DNA of 64,000 bases, from the NCBI GenBank assembly GCA_021229015.1, contig CM037777.1, forward strand, positions 66,185,946-66,249,945, in the 5' to 3' direction. Origin of the DNA: Solen grandis. Taxonomy: Eukaryota; Mollusca; Bivalvia; Adapedonta; Solenidae. The notes under the pieces were generated by a model. The model was not told the origin of the DNA. It did no database searches and worked only from the letters and a program-made list of their open reading frames with translations. Below are positions 24,020 through 36,899 of this stretch, one piece after another. Each line of letters begins with the position of its first letter. The stretch's first letter is position 1. The translations under genes were made by a program, and so were the position numbers.

Positions 24020-26705
24020 TCTTTCTATTTTTAAAAGCGACGCTAGTTCCTTGGTTGAAAATAATAAATCAGGTACATGCATATCTAATAACAGTGTATG
24101 AGCCCGAACACTGACTAAATATGTTTCTTACGTGTGTTTCCATAGTAACCAAGAATATACGTCACTAGAGCTGAAATAGGAACTCATTTTGTATTACATA
24201 ACATTGATATGTCCTTGCCTGCTAATTTGTGGGCCATTAACTACGCAAGCCAGTTGTTTCGAATGATAACAAGGATATAGTAGGTTAAAACTAACATCTT
24301 TAAAATTTGTGATTGAAATGGTTGAACCACGATTTACGACCAAGGTCAATCAAATAAAACTATTCTTTGTCGATATATGCTTACCATGCCTTAAAATAAA
24401 CTATATTCCATAAAATTGTAAAATGCTCCTTAAATGAAGAAATAATACTTGAATTATTATTTTATCTGTTGTGTACTTGTATTTTATGATTTTAGATAAA
24501 CTGAATTTCATTTATTAAACCAAACGGTAATCTGCGTTATAAGAAAGGACTCAATGTTATATAAAATGCCATTTAAATCATGACAAGCCCTTAGATAAAT
24601 TGCATGCGAAGAGAAACAAACAACTAACTTAGCGGGGTCACACTGATCGGAGATGAAAAATGTCTTTAAATCAGCATATGAACGGGCCGTATACAGATTG
24701 TGACCTAGTATACATATAGATTAACTGAATGAAAGCTGTACTGAAACTCAAGTTTGCAAGCAGCCTGGACTTTAAATTTTTGTATGTATTGTATTCAGGA
24801 GTTTAATCGTGAAGATACTTAACAATATTGGACCTTTTACGTGTATATTGATTTTGGGATAAAGAACGCTTAATAGTGAGAGTCACCAAGTGTATTTGTT
24901 ACATTGGATTCCCCTTTAGGCAAATTCATTAAAAGAAAATGCATACGTAAAGAATCTTTCGAAACGATCAGTGTCTTCGTAAAGTTGTCAGTACATGTTA
25001 TCCTAAGGATAGATGATAATTACTGATGGACTAAGTCTTTTTGTAAAGATCTAGAATGCATATACACTCTAGGAATCAAATGGTAAATGTTTCTTATTAG
25101 TTGCATGTCGGTTATGAATACCTTATTTGCTTTTAATGTTGTTATTTTTATGTTCAAGATGTCATGAAATAATATAATCAAATTCATTACAAACGGATGA
25201 CCGGCCTTTTGACGTACATGGTGGGGGGGGGGGGGTTAATACGGTAAAAAGCCTGTGAAAGTGTGATCTAGATATTGCTCCGATGCTCCCTGTGTGTCAC
25301 ACTGATATTCGGTGTTATGCAATATTAGATCTTCTGGTTCAAATTTTATACTCTGACCTTTGCACACTCTCTGCAATTAGTTTTATTTATGGACCGACAA
25401 AAAATTAGGCTACGCGATTGTTTTTTACATCTCTTGAGCTGATTAAAACTGAATTCAGATGAATATTTTAATCACTGTTTTGCTTTATTGTGCACTTGAA
25501 AGGCTTCATTAAATGTTTAAACATCAGAACTGATCAGTCCAATGCCTTATCATTAAACTCATGCCTTGATTACAAAATCATTTTGAGTTAAATAATTGTT
25601 CTCCAACAAAATGATGGTAGTAGTTTTAGTGAAACCGCCCTTGAGCGGCATCTCCATAGCGTCATTTTTTATCATTTTCGTTTTCTCTTGTTAATTGTAA
25701 TCTGATGTTTTTATGATTTTTTTTCACAGTTAAAACCTTAAAAAAAATAAGAATCACTTAGACATGTTTGATTTGTCAAGTATCTTTATCTGAAATAATG
25801 TATAGAATACGAGTACATCGAATTGTCTGTCAGTCGTTTATTATACGTTTAACGTACGACAAAAAGGAAAGAAACATCCCTTTACCCTTGCAATAAAAAC
25901 CAAGATGCATTCAAATGTTTCGTCACACATCTGTTTACTTTAACGTTGTTGAAAACTAAAAAATTGGCGCTTCAAAAAAAAAAGGTTCAGCAAAGAGCAT
26001 CGACCCAATTTTTAGTCATTTGTAACGCATTCATTTCAGTGTAATATGGATAAAAATAATGGTAAAATGAAACTGTATAAAATTTCTGAGCCGAACCAAT
26101 TTTTAGTGATTATTTTCAGAAAACCATCACATGGGATCTAGATGGCATATCTAATCATTTTCAAAATGAAATTTCTTTGAAACATGAAACCGCTAGCTGT
26201 ATTGTCATCCCATAAATCACACGTTCACTGAATGACGACGCACGAGCATCTCATAATCACATTTTCTTCCTCGCAAGTAACTGCAGGCGTATTGCATTTT
26301 TATTTTTTTTATTTTGAGCTCGTATATTGTAACAACTTTCTCTCATTTGGTTATATCATGTATATTATTGGTACGTTTTTAAAATTAGTTTTTATTATAA
26401 AATTAAAGGGCGTATGTTACAATTTGTTATATTTTCTATAAAGACATAGGAGGAAAATTTAAACTTAATATCATTCTTTTCCTAAGGGATCTGTATCGAA
26501 TAATTTCAGTTTTGGTAACAATATATCTAGTCAAATTCATATAATTAATGGATTAAATATAAAATAATGGCGTATATATTGATGTTTTAAAGACATTATT
26601 GGCTGAAAGTGGCATATGACTTCTTGGCAGAGTAATTTATTGAACGAAGGAGGGACTACATATAATCAAACGCGTTGTCCCTTCCCGTCGCGTCTCGTTC
26701 TAAAA

Positions 26706-26744
<39 letters not shown>

Positions 26745-26820
26745 AATATTCACGTCAGTGCAACGGAGATATGTATCATGTTTCTTCGATAGTTCTTGAA
26801 TCTTCTTGATCCCTTTTTAG
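24020..26820. other. AT-rich DNA with no recognised gene
   Basis: Contains a poly-G run near 25223-25235 and an (AAAT)n run at 26703-26743. No exon-like stretch was recognised. Confidence 0.55.
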
Positions 26821-26821
26821 T

Positions 26822-26950
26822 TGAGTTTGTTTTGCAATTTTAGTCCTACAGTCATACAGCGACGAGTCCAGTTAATTACAAGTAGAGGGAGGAATACCAC
26901 TGGCATGCCACAATCTAGCTGCTAACGATTCTTCACATGAAAAATCTGAG
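26822..26950 (-). mobile_element. Diverged SINE-A fragment, minus strand
   Basis: Weak but continuous match: CAGTCATACAGCGACGAGTC, CAGTTAATTACAAGTAGAGG, and CTTCACATGAAAAATC. Confidence 0.5.
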
Positions 26951-28350
26951 TGAAGTCGTGTTTGATTTTAGCTGAATTTGTTAAACTGGACAAACCTATG
27001 ACCATACGCCATTGTATGAAGATGATGCTACCACAGAATATTGCAGTCTCATCATTATACAAAATGTAGATTAATGTATAGACGATATCCGGAACGCACA
27101 TACATGAGTTTTTCCATGTGGGTACAAACAAGGAGTTCATGCAATGTTGCTGAAAAGCATACAGTACAACAATTACTGTAGTTCTATCATTATTTTTGAA
27201 GACGTTTATTCATTTATAACGGTAAAATGGCTCTGTACCTACATGGAACTTGGAGAAAAATCATTGCGTTTGTAATTCCGGAGTTAATCTTTTGCTCAGG
27301 ATAAAAAAATGTTTGGCAATATAACAAACGTGGTCACACTTTTCTCCCGCAGTATTTCAGGTTCTTCCTATCTACGACAGTTTTTAATAACCTCAATGGT
27401 ATCAAGTTCCTTAGTCGTCATTCGGAACCTCATCTAGTATATTTCTATTAGGAAATTAAATTATAGAACAAGAGGCAGTTCCGTTGACATTCTTGCTGAA
27501 AAGTAAGCACTATTATAGGTTTTATTAGGGCTGCTGTCTCATTTGAAAGATCATAATGTCTTCAAAATTACACTGAATTGTCGTAACTGTCGAATGAAAA
27601 GATTTACTGTAAAATTCGGGAGAACCCAGCTCTTTCAAGGTACAATTTAGAAGTCTGAATGTGCTGTCGCTAAACACACCGGTAGTGGATTATTCAATGA
27701 TGTAAGAGAGAAACGTGCTACAAATCAACTTAACACCATCTGCTCGAACATAAGCGACATGGTTATTACCGAAACAATTCAATTATCAACTCTGACAACC
27801 TTAAACTGGTCTACAACTGCGGGACACCATCTTTGAGACACATTTATGGCTATCTGTATTCATTTGTACTTGGCACTCTCCAAAAAAAAAAAACAAACTA
27901 TCTATTAAGAACTGAAGATATAACGCCTATTAGCTTGTCCACTACAGCTTATTTCGTATTGAAGTTTGAAAGAAAAAACATGATTTTACCGATATCCTCA
28001 TATTTTATAAAAAAATCTTAACCATATAAAATATACAAAAAAAGTTAAGTTTCTTCTAGAACATTATGTTATATAAATACGGGCAGGAGACAGGTAACCT
28101 TATTTTGCTGGCTGTTTAAATTTTCTGTATATGGTGGCAGAGTCGATTAGACTGACGGTTTAACATGATAGCGATCTCTCTATTCTCTAATCCAACTTGT
28201 TATGACACGTGATATTATACGTGTAATTAGGGGCTCCTCGATTCGTACTTATTGATAAGAAATACTTGAGTAATAACGATCGAAATTCATCAGCATTGTA
28301 ACTGTTTCCCAAAAAAATACACGATCATTACATTTCTTAAAGAATATTAT
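26951..28350. other. AT-rich DNA with no recognised gene
   Basis: Short open frames only, none with splice context or recognisable motifs. Confidence 0.5.
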
Positions 28351-28543
28351 GCGCTCAGGATATATGGGTAGTTACAGGACTGGATGGCCCGGTGTCAGGA
28401 TATTGTTGCTGAGTGTGATATGAAGTCACGTGTCTACGATTTGATACTGCAATGTGGCAGTACTATATATGTCTCAAGTTGACATAATCTCCTAATGACT
28501 GGAAACAACTTGCGGCGGGATGTTAAACCAGATAAACAAACAA
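28351..28543 (+). mobile_element. SINE-B copy, 5' truncated
   Basis: Body GATGGCCCGGTGTCAGGATA, TGATACTGCAATGTGGCAGT and tail GGCGGGATGTTAAACC plus an A-rich end. The tRNA-like head is missing. Confidence 0.75.
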
Positions 28544-31150
28544 GTACCATCTGTTAAAAAGGTAACAGTTTATGTCAAACTTATTCGTGTACTAAATATT
28601 TTGTAAAAAAAGAATTGTAGAAGGTATTTCTATCTAATTTCAGAACTTCAATATACTTATGAAACCATATATCTACTCGGCTAAGTTTAAAAGAATACAA
28701 TAAAAATGGAATTGCTGACAATATGTTGAAACTTCGTATAAAAGTCTCAGTGCTTAAAGATGTATATATTGTCATGCATATCTTATTGACAAGTTGTGGC
28801 AGAATCAGTATCATCATCATCATAAGAATTAGCAGCAATAGTTGAAATGGTCACGTGGTCGTATTGTTGTGCAGGTGCGAAAAGTGAGGAACTTGGCAAA
28901 AGAACATGATCGTTTTCCTTTTGAGACATTTTATTTGCCTTTTCTCTATTTGTCTTCCTTATTCCATTTCAGTAGAGATAACGAGTTGATATATCTTATT
29001 TAAAGCAGGACGTTATATCAAACTGTCAATGACAACGTAATCCCGGTCATTTATTACAGTGACTTCTTTCTCTGAGCAAAGATCGTTAATACAAGGATCA
29101 GAATTACAGTGTTGAGTTACATTCTGATTATGACAAATAAATTCATTTAACTAAAATCTCCTTACAACGACTGAAAGCAAGTATTAATCGTTATCGACCG
29201 TTTAACGATTGGTCCTGCACTGGAACGATCACGAGATTTCTTGCCCTAAAAGAGGCTCGACCCCACAAACTGGATCGCAGTCATTTACGGTACCGCTGGT
29301 CCATGGCGAATATACAAGCTATGAAAAAATGTGACATTATATATGATTACGATGAAGTCTGAATTAAAGACAGAACAATTTTTCTTTCAGTTGGCATTAT
29401 ATCGATTAAATTACAAATGCAATTTTACAGAATTGAAGTTTCAAGTTATTTTATTAGAGAGGCAAGTATAAAAAGGACCAATCGTGTGCATTACTCACCA
29501 TTTATCACTTGTAAACGGCCATGCTCTGTCATCCCGATCCATATGAAATTGCCTCTTATCAAGGGAAAAAAAAACGAATTAAATGAAAGTGTCACCTACA
29601 AGGGAACTTAGTCCTGTGTATTCAACGAAACGTCTTCTGCCTAGGTATCAAGTCTTTCTACCACCCAAAGAAATCCTGACACTGCCACAGCACGATATCG
29701 AGACTATTGGAAAAATCTTACCCCAACACCGGGGACAATAGAAACCGTGATACACCGAGAGCATCTTGATTTCAAACATATATACATGCATTTTACGTAC
29801 CTGTTGTTTATTTATTTTACCAGTCTGTCATGATAAAAATAATGGACAATCGTTCGTAATTCAAGTTATTTTTTTCTTTTCTACTTTTATATATTGCTTT
29901 GCTGACAGGCATTATAATTAAAATACAAAAAAAGGAAATACAAATAAATCATGTTTATCGATACAAATTTTCGATCTTTGTAAACTAAATTTACAAACAG
30001 GTTGGCTTCAAATAACATTTTACCTGTCAAATTGCAATTAAATCCATTCCAACTTTCCAAGTCAAATTCATTTTCACGGCTGCAGTGTAATATTTAAATA
30101 GGCTTCACAAGACCACGTTTACTGTAACAGAATACCGGATTAGTTTAACACCTCCGACACTAACACAGATCTCTTTTTAATCCGCTTTCACCCTTGGTGG
30201 CAGTAAAATCTCCTTCTGACCATGAGTTGACCACCTCCGATATCTTCAACCGATGTTACAGTCCCATATCGATTGGTTGTATTAATACCTCCCTCTATTT
30301 AATTCCGGTCTGTTTTGCTGTGGTTTACTTTGAGGCAAAATAACAAGTACAATTGAATCTTATCACTTGCCTCAGCTTGATATGGTGTGTAACATTTATA
30401 GAAACAAATCTAAAATTAGGGCATTTTAGGAAATAAAAATTGTGCCGGATGGACCATGACTAGTACCGTGATTATGTTGATATGAGTGTCGAGGTGGGAG
30501 GGGGGAGAGAGAGAGAAAAAAAAGAAGAGATAACCTTTATTTCCATAATAATAATTGCGTGCTTAATTATTTATTTCTCTACTGTGTTTTACATCCCAAC
30601 AACATTTTCTCTATCTATTTTAGTGATGGCAAGAATTTTTCAAGGAATGCGCATTCGCCTTGCAGAATTTTCTCTTCGCTTTAAGTGTCTTAAGCATACA
30701 GTATTGGATAAATATTTTTTCCTAACAATTGTAGTTTGCTTTTTCTGGTAGTTTTGAATTTCACTCGTTTTCAATATTTTGTTTTCAAAAATAACCATGT
30801 ATTTAGATATTTTTTCTTGCAGCAAGTGACATTTAATCAAACTGAAATAGTAAAATACACCAAAACTTGCAAATAGCTTAAACGATCTCAAAAAAAAAAA
30901 AAAAAATACAAAACACAAAACACATACACGCCACATGTAGAGACAACGGAGGCTAAATTTAATAAGTATACAACTTTATTTGGTTTTCAGGAACCATTCT
31001 ACACGTAAACACAACGCGCCGCTCATCTCCGCATAGTCATAATAGAGGACAAGAAAAACGCATTTCTTTACAAAATCTTACTATGCATAGTTTTGCGCTT
31101 GGTGGTAAAATAATAATGATGATAACATACAACTGTTAATCTTATTACAT
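28544..31150. other. AT-rich DNA with no recognised gene
   Basis: A GA-rich patch at about 30497-30530 and a poly-A run at 30889-30906. Open frames at 30482-30936 on both strands are compositional. Confidence 0.5.
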
Positions 31151-31154
31151 GAAC

Positions 31155-31304
31155 TACGGTGGCATATAAGGGACATGGAACATATTATGTTTTCAATATC
31201 GCGTGCGCATGCGATAACGCGATAGCTACTGTATGTGAACACGTTGGTTATCGCGTGCGCACGCGATTTAAAACTATCTCCCATGACCCCATTATGCCCT
31301 CGTA
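31155..31304. mobile_element. CpG-rich palindromic miniature element
   Basis: Ends TACGGTGGCATATAAGGG and ATTATGCCCTCGTA are roughly inverted and bounded by TA. Inside, two arms (31198-31218 and 31247-31267) are inverted at 20 of 21 positions, and the right arm contains an 18-bp perfect palindrome (ATCGCGTGCGCACGCGAT). 150 bp; mariner-like class is an inference from the TA borders. Confidence 0.55.
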
Positions 31305-33532
31305 AATTAGAATTATATCATAATGTAATTGTCCATCTTTTACTATAACCGATTTTTTTTCCAAAACACATGGTGGCGAATTTATTTAAAAACCTCATTT
31401 TCGAGAAATTTGCATTATAACAATTCTGACATGATCTTGTTATTTTTTTCTTTCCATTTCTAGGTAGGAATCCGAACATTTGTCATTCTTTATTATTTGT
31501 GTCTAAGAAACCCATCCTGCACGTGTTGCACGCTCATAAAATCACAGCATCCGGAGTTTCTCTTAAATAGGTTTTACCCACTTGGCATGCACATGTCGAA
31601 CACAAATTGACTGGTATTTCTAGGCCAATTGTTTAAAAGCTACGGTTTGTGGGACGGGATATAAAAATACACTCTTACTCATGAGAATCCCCTTTATCTC
31701 TTCTGGCACTGTCATAAATACATCGTCGGGTATTTATTTTTCCAGAGAAGTCGATCTAGATTTTAGCTCGCTCTCTCTGTGCACAAAAGTAACACGAGAA
31801 TGTGATCCTTTTCTTAAAAAAAAACTAGAATGAATTCTGCAAACAAATAGCCGTACAAACCGGAACGAAAATCTCTGACATTAAAAAATTCAACTTCTTT
31901 TATTTGAAAAAGAATCAGTTCAACGTTAATTTTTAAAACTCGTCCACAGCTGAATAGGACGAAGGAATATTTATTCGTTGCCAAGATTTCATCTTAATGT
32001 AAGATGTCTTCCGTCCTAATCACTTAAATTTTGGTGACGAGTTAATGGTGCATATATAGCAATTACTAAAATACAAATCAATTCTGTGTGTAAATATTGA
32101 GTGAAATTTTACACAAGTTTAGTTCTTGTGCTGGCTACTCACAACTTTGCGGTTCATTAATTGTTAACAAAACAAAAATGTTCTCTATGCACTTCAAAAT
32201 TTAATTACAGTACTCTTAGATGAGAGTGTCTTCAAAATAAAGATTTCGTTTTGTCACTTTTTATATCGACTAGTTAATTAATCAAATTTGCCAAAATCTG
32301 AATTTCTTTTTTTTACAGGAATCTTTATCATACAAAATATTATTTTGCGTGTGAAGATTTCACAGGCGAAAAAATAAAGGAATATCTTACGATTTCGTGA
32401 TGGAAGGAAATACCTGTGTGTAGTATAAATGAAAAGACTGTATTTTTCACCTTTTTCTAAAAATTCAATAGAGACATTTTTCCAGCGTAATGGCCGAGAC
32501 AAGTAAATTTGTATGTAATCCAGGAACGTTACATTTAGCTCTTGAGGTCTTAAAGCAGCTCGTTCATATAAGGTCATTGACTAAGAATTTGATTTTTAAC
32601 TCTATATGTGCAAATGTGTCTATCAATACCCATTTACAGACACATTGTCACCCAAAGCAACCATCCGTGATCATAAAATATGGGTGGTTTTCCCATCACA
32701 GGCAATACCTCACAGACGGTACTGAAACTATTTCTAGAATTATAGAACCTATATTTAGATTTTTTTATTTTCGTATGCCGTCACTTAGCTGAAAACATTC
32801 ATTTTAAGCGCATGCTTAAGGCACGAAATCGCCACTCTGAACTAGTGGAGACGCCAAGTGTCAAGTGGCACCGCAAGCACCTGCTTCGGGGATACCGTAT
32901 TCTATATTTAACCAATTTCGTCGAAGTTGTGTTTACGAAAAAAGCGTTTTCCGTGAAATGTGACCTACACTTTCCGATTTTATTTGTCAGGGAAAATTGC
33001 CTGCACAAACGAGAGAGAGAGAGAGAGAGAGAGAGTACGTGGGAGAGTAGATTTTGTTTAATTTCTACCGTTTATCTGTGATCGAAGTCCTTTAAAAGAA
33101 GGCAACTGTCTTGACTTTGGTATACTTGCGAATCACAATATAAGGAACAGGCAAATATCTGACCTTAAGTTCGTCGAAAATTGTTGAATAAAAGTAAATT
33201 TCACGTCTGGAGTTTCTAAATGGAGGTGGTATGGCGTGGATTGGATAGATCCATGACTATTCGAAATTGTATTATCTGACAAAGAATTACAGTATCATTA
33301 AGTCATAAACAAAGATATAAAATATACTAGTAGTAAACATGAGCATGCTTGTGGGTAAGATTTATTTAAAGGTTATTACCCAGATCTATCTATTACAGTC
33401 GTCATGTACTTGAGATAATCTGAAACAGTCTAGCTGATATGGTTTCCTTTCGAATTACAAAGTAACAAAACGCCTGTGCATGTACTTGAAGTACCCGGTC
33501 GTCGAAGGGTTTAGTGTAAAGTCACCAGCTTT
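31305..33532. other. Mostly unassigned DNA with a (GA)n run
   Basis: Holds the small open frame at 32490. A GC-richer patch at 32815-32905 and (GA)n at 33011-33034 follow. No family was recognised. Confidence 0.45.
32490..32792 (+). CDS. Unidentified small open frame
   Basis: ATG at 32490 in an acceptable context (GTAATGG) opens 100 codons plus a stop. The first 24 residues (MAETSKFVCNPG, then TLHLALEVLKQL) look like the N-terminus of a small membrane protein leading into an amphipathic or membrane segment. The remainder is less convincing and may be intron read-through. No family can be named. Confidence 0.15.
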   Translation: MAETSKFVCNPGTLHLALEVLKQLVHIRSLTKNLIFNSICANVSINTHLQTHCHPKQPSVIIKYGWFSHHRQYLTDGTETISRIIEPIFRFFYFRMPSLS

Positions 33533-33732
33533 AGTTAGTTCAAAATTATTTATTTTACATCGATTTGGAAACACGTTTTTACGACTTATACTGATCTCTC
33601 TCGACGATTCCTTGGTTGGACCAGTACTTTGCATCTGAAAATGTCACGAAAAACGCTTGCTTTCAACGGGGTTCGAACAAACAACCTTCGTATTCGCAGT
33701 AGGATACGTTACCACTGGACAACGGCGCCCTT
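33533..33732 (-). mobile_element. SINE-C copy, minus strand
   Basis: On the minus strand: tRNA-like head (GGGCGCCGTTGTCCAGTGGT; B-box-like TTGTTCGAACCCCG), body GATGCAAAGTACTGGTCCAA and AAGGAATCGTCGAGAGAG, A/T-rich tail. Not a tRNA gene: the head does not close into a cloverleaf and it runs into SINE body. Confidence 0.75.
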
Positions 33733-34701
33733 TAAATCTCACAGGCTTTAAATTCAGTTCACGTATATATAATCAGTTATTATAAATAATAAAAATTAGA
33801 AAAACGCCGCTGTCGACCCCCCTGTTCCTGACATAAAACCATATAACCGTTCGTTTCTGAACACCAAACGGTACCAGTATTTAGAAAGAGTGGTTATTCA
33901 CTCTACCTAGGTTTGATTAAATGATGCTCATTTATAAAGAAAAGAAACTTTAACTGAAATCAATTTACCCACTTCCGCAATACATTTAAGTTCAGTCGTA
34001 TCGTATTCACCAACATATGTCACCATCATCTATTATCATTTTTACATTTAATCAACCCATACACGTTTACAGAAAACTGTTAGCTGCAGTCCTCAGTTCT
34101 CTAATTACCATTTCTGTATGTAATTTTCCAATACATGTTTCCAAAACAAAAGGCGCAAATAATTTATGTTTTGTCGGGAAGTTTGAACAAAATATGTTTA
34201 AACCTTAATATGAGTCTTTTGGAACGGGCCGAATAAGATATTAATGAGAACATGGTCAGTCGCATATAACCAATACAATTTGTATTTAGGTTTTCGAGGG
34301 ATAGAGACTTGGGCCACCAAAGTATTTCGAATAGTGCAAGGTTATATGGAAGAACAGGATTTGGGTTCATTGTCTTTATGCTGTTGAAATAGCTCACCAG
34401 CTAAGCATATATTTCTACATATACATTCATGTTGATATGAGCAGATTTCTGCCCAAATATATATCAGACTTTTGGGCAAACGCTCAAAAGATTTGTCAAA
34501 TATGATAGACGTTGGCACGGGAAAGGTTATGTAACTTATTTCCTAGACTTCAATCGAAAAGTAATATCTACATCAAAATGCTATTTTACCCTTGTTTGTA
34601 TTTGCGCATTTAATGTAATTTGAAATACTTGTTTTCCTATTAAGAATGGTATGAAATGGTTAAGATATCCACACTGAAGGTTCTTGTATTTGCTTGGTCT
34701 T

Positions 34702-34955
34702 GGTTTAACGTTCCGCCGATAGTATTTCAGTCATTTGGACATTGTGTCAACAAATATAGTGCTGTCATACTGCATTATTACGTCGTAAACATGTGGCAAA
34801 TTATCCTGACATCGGGAGGTTCTGGAACTACCCTTAACATATACTGAGCGTCAAATACCATTTTATTTTTAACGATTTTGGAGTGTCACGATCGGGATCA
34901 AACCCACGACGTCAGGCTCCTGAAACAAACGCTGCAACCACTGGACCAGTCGCAT
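34702..34955 (-). mobile_element. SINE-B copy, minus strand
   Basis: Reverse copy running from tail (GGTTTAACGTTCCGCCGATA then GTATTTCAGTCATTTGG) through the body to a tRNA-like head (GTCGTGGGTTTGATCCCGAT on the minus strand). The tail shows the segment shared with SINE-A. Confidence 0.75.
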
Positions 34956-35021
34956 ATTGATGGTATATCATAATGATAATATTTGACAATACAGTTTCTT
35001 TTATCTTTACATTATTTTCAG

Positions 35022-35179
35022 AATTTATGGAAGTTTTGAAAATAATAAAGAAAATATCATCCGTTTCTTATATGATGAAATACGGGTACAATGGCATGGT
35101 GATTGTCAGCGCAGCGGAACGGTCATCTGAGTCACATGCGACATCCGAGGTGTACGATGAATTCATCAGTTTTTGTTGA
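35022..35179 (+). CDS. Candidate terminal exon of an unknown plus-strand gene
   Basis: A clear acceptor (TTTACATTATTTTCAG) is followed by two bases and 52 codons including the stop: FMEVLKIIKKISSVSYMMKY, then VIVSAAERSSESHATSEVYD and EFISFC. The stretch AAERSSESHATSEVYDEF has a codon pattern and polarity unlike the surrounding AT-rich DNA. It lies just downstream of a minus-strand SINE (34702-34955), so an upstream exon, if real, would be beyond that. Family unknown. Confidence 0.3.
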
Positions 35180-35559
35180 GATTACATTTCATGGAATATT
35201 TTATAGTAATAGTCATTTTCGCCGGTATACATACTCGTAAGTTCGTGTTCTTAAAAACGCGAGATATATAATTATTCTTTACCTGTAGTCATCTGCTTCC
35301 GACTATATGTCTCTCTCAAAAGCATATGGAGATGAGCTGTATTCACATTTCCAGAAAAGTTTTAACGCTGAACAGATTACATCTGGCCGATAGACATAAA
35401 AGTCAAAATAGTTCTCACCTATAACAGGTCACCTAGTTAGCAAAATGCAATTTAATGTGTTCTGGTAAAAAGTTGGACTTGAAAATACACACGACCTGTA
35501 ATATTGCAAAAAGACGTTCAGTTAGTTCAGTATGATTTTAAGTAGTAAAACGATTTGTT

Positions 35560-35648
35560 ATATACACACCAATACTCAACTACATTAAAAGTATATTATA
35601 ATTATATACACAACAATACGCAACTACATTTAAAGTATATTATAATTA
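35560..35648 (+). repeat. 44-bp tandem duplication
   Basis: TATACACACCAATACTCAAC begins at 35560 and a near-identical unit (TATACACAACAATACGCAAC) at 35604; both end in AAAGTATATTATAATTA. Confidence 0.85.
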
Positions 35649-35980
35649 AGGGCTCTTAATCCGGGGCCTCAACATTGCCCTATTTTATTCTAGTTCTGTT
35701 ATGTCACACGAAGGATACTACATCCGGTCAACCCCTGACATTGCGCCAACTGAACTACACGAGTGCTCGATTTGTGTTTATTAAAAATGGTCCATTCCTG
35801 GCGGAGATCAGTTTGTTATGAAATATTATATTGCTTCGCATCGATGGTTAATGGTGAATTGCAGCAACCAGTATTGGAAACCGAGTGGTCAGAACTCCCG
35901 CCCCGTAACAGGCGGGGGGGGGGGGAGTCTGATCACTAACATCCTCAAAATTGTACAACTGCATTATCTTCATTTCTCTG

Positions 35981-36150
35981 GCACTCAACATCTAACTGGG
36001 ACGTCAGGTGACTGGGTGTGGTATCATGCCACTCGTCTACGGTTTTGATACTGCAGTGAGGAAACATTATATCTGTCTCGTGAAAACTGAAGACCCAAAA
36101 CGACTGAAATACTGTTGGTGAGGTTAGTTTGACCCGAACAAACAAACAAT
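35981..36150 (+). mobile_element. SINE-B copy, 5' truncated
   Basis: Body GTGACTGGGTGTGGTATCAT, TTTTGATACTGCAGTGAGG and tail ACGACTGAAATACTGTTGG, ending in an A-rich stretch. The head is not recognisable. Confidence 0.7.
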
Positions 36151-36277
36151 CTCATATAACAATGTTATGTTTACCTTCCATGAACTATTCTTGCTTTAAA
36201 AAGCCTTCTTATATGCAAGATGAAGCAATGCGCAGTTGTATTAGATTTGAGAGACATGCCATTCCGAGATTTGAAAG

Positions 36278-36880
36278 TTACTGTGTAAAAATAAGCAAGG
36301 ATTTATAGGTTTCTTCAATTTTATGGGATAAAGAATCTTCATTCTCATGCGTTATTATGTGTTTCTTACGAAATATTGTTTTGCAACACTGTGTCAAGGG
36401 GTTAAGGTAATATAATTTGATGAAGAAATTTGGCTGGATGTTTTGTATCGTAAATACCAGGAGAACCTTGACTGTTCGCCAAGATATGAAGAGCGGCGGT
36501 ACAGGGCCATCGTCGTCAATAACTAATTTCAAGTCTATGAATAAAGCGATGGGGGCAATACGAAAACGTTGAAGTTGTACTGCTCTATTGGAAATATACA
36601 TAATGATTTGACAGTTGGTAGCCAGGCCCCGTATGAAGTAAATTGACAAGTTATATACCGGTATATACCGTCTCACGTCAAATAAGAAAGGAAGATAATA
36701 CTTGATTAGCCTTGTCATTCTATTGTCCATTTTAATATGCAAAATCGATAGATCGGCCGTCTGAGGCTGATTGAGGTATAGCTCATCATCAACAAAACGG
36801 CTGATAAACAAACAAGGAAAAATCTCAGGGGTATTTTCGACTACTATATGAGGTAATCCTATATTCTCCTTCTTTAGCAC
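36278..36880 (-). CDS. Unidentified 200-codon open frame, possibly a pseudogene or exon
   Basis: The longest open frame in the window. It is open from 36880 (GTG); the first ATG is at 36730, giving 150 codons including the stop from there. Segments such as SRFVDDELYLNQPQTADLSI, YYLPFLFDVRRYIPVYNLSI and LVIDDDGPVPPLFISW mix charged and aromatic residues and look protein-like rather than simple repeat. No domain was recognised. No consensus splice site or poly-A signal was tied to it. It could be a fragment of a mobile element or a single-exon gene; chance is possible but less likely given its length in such AT-rich DNA. Confidence 0.3.
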   Translation of the reverse strand: MLKKENIGLPHIVVENTPEIFPCLFISRFVDDELYLNQPQTADLSILHIKMDNRMTRLIKYYLPFLFDVRRYIPVYNLSIYFIRGLATNCQIIMYISNRAVQLQRFRIAPIALFIDLKLVIDDDGPVPPLFISWRTVKVLLVFTIQNIQPNFFIKLYYLNPLTQCCKTIFRKKHIITHENEDSLSHKIEETYKSLLIFTQ

Positions 36881-36899
36881 TGAATAATTCTATACTTTG

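Noticed and set aside
33660..33732. tRNA gene on the minus strand (also at 42223, 21530, 39050, 59357, 61317)
   Set aside because: A- and B-box-like words are present, but the heads continue into shared SINE bodies and do not form closed cloverleafs.
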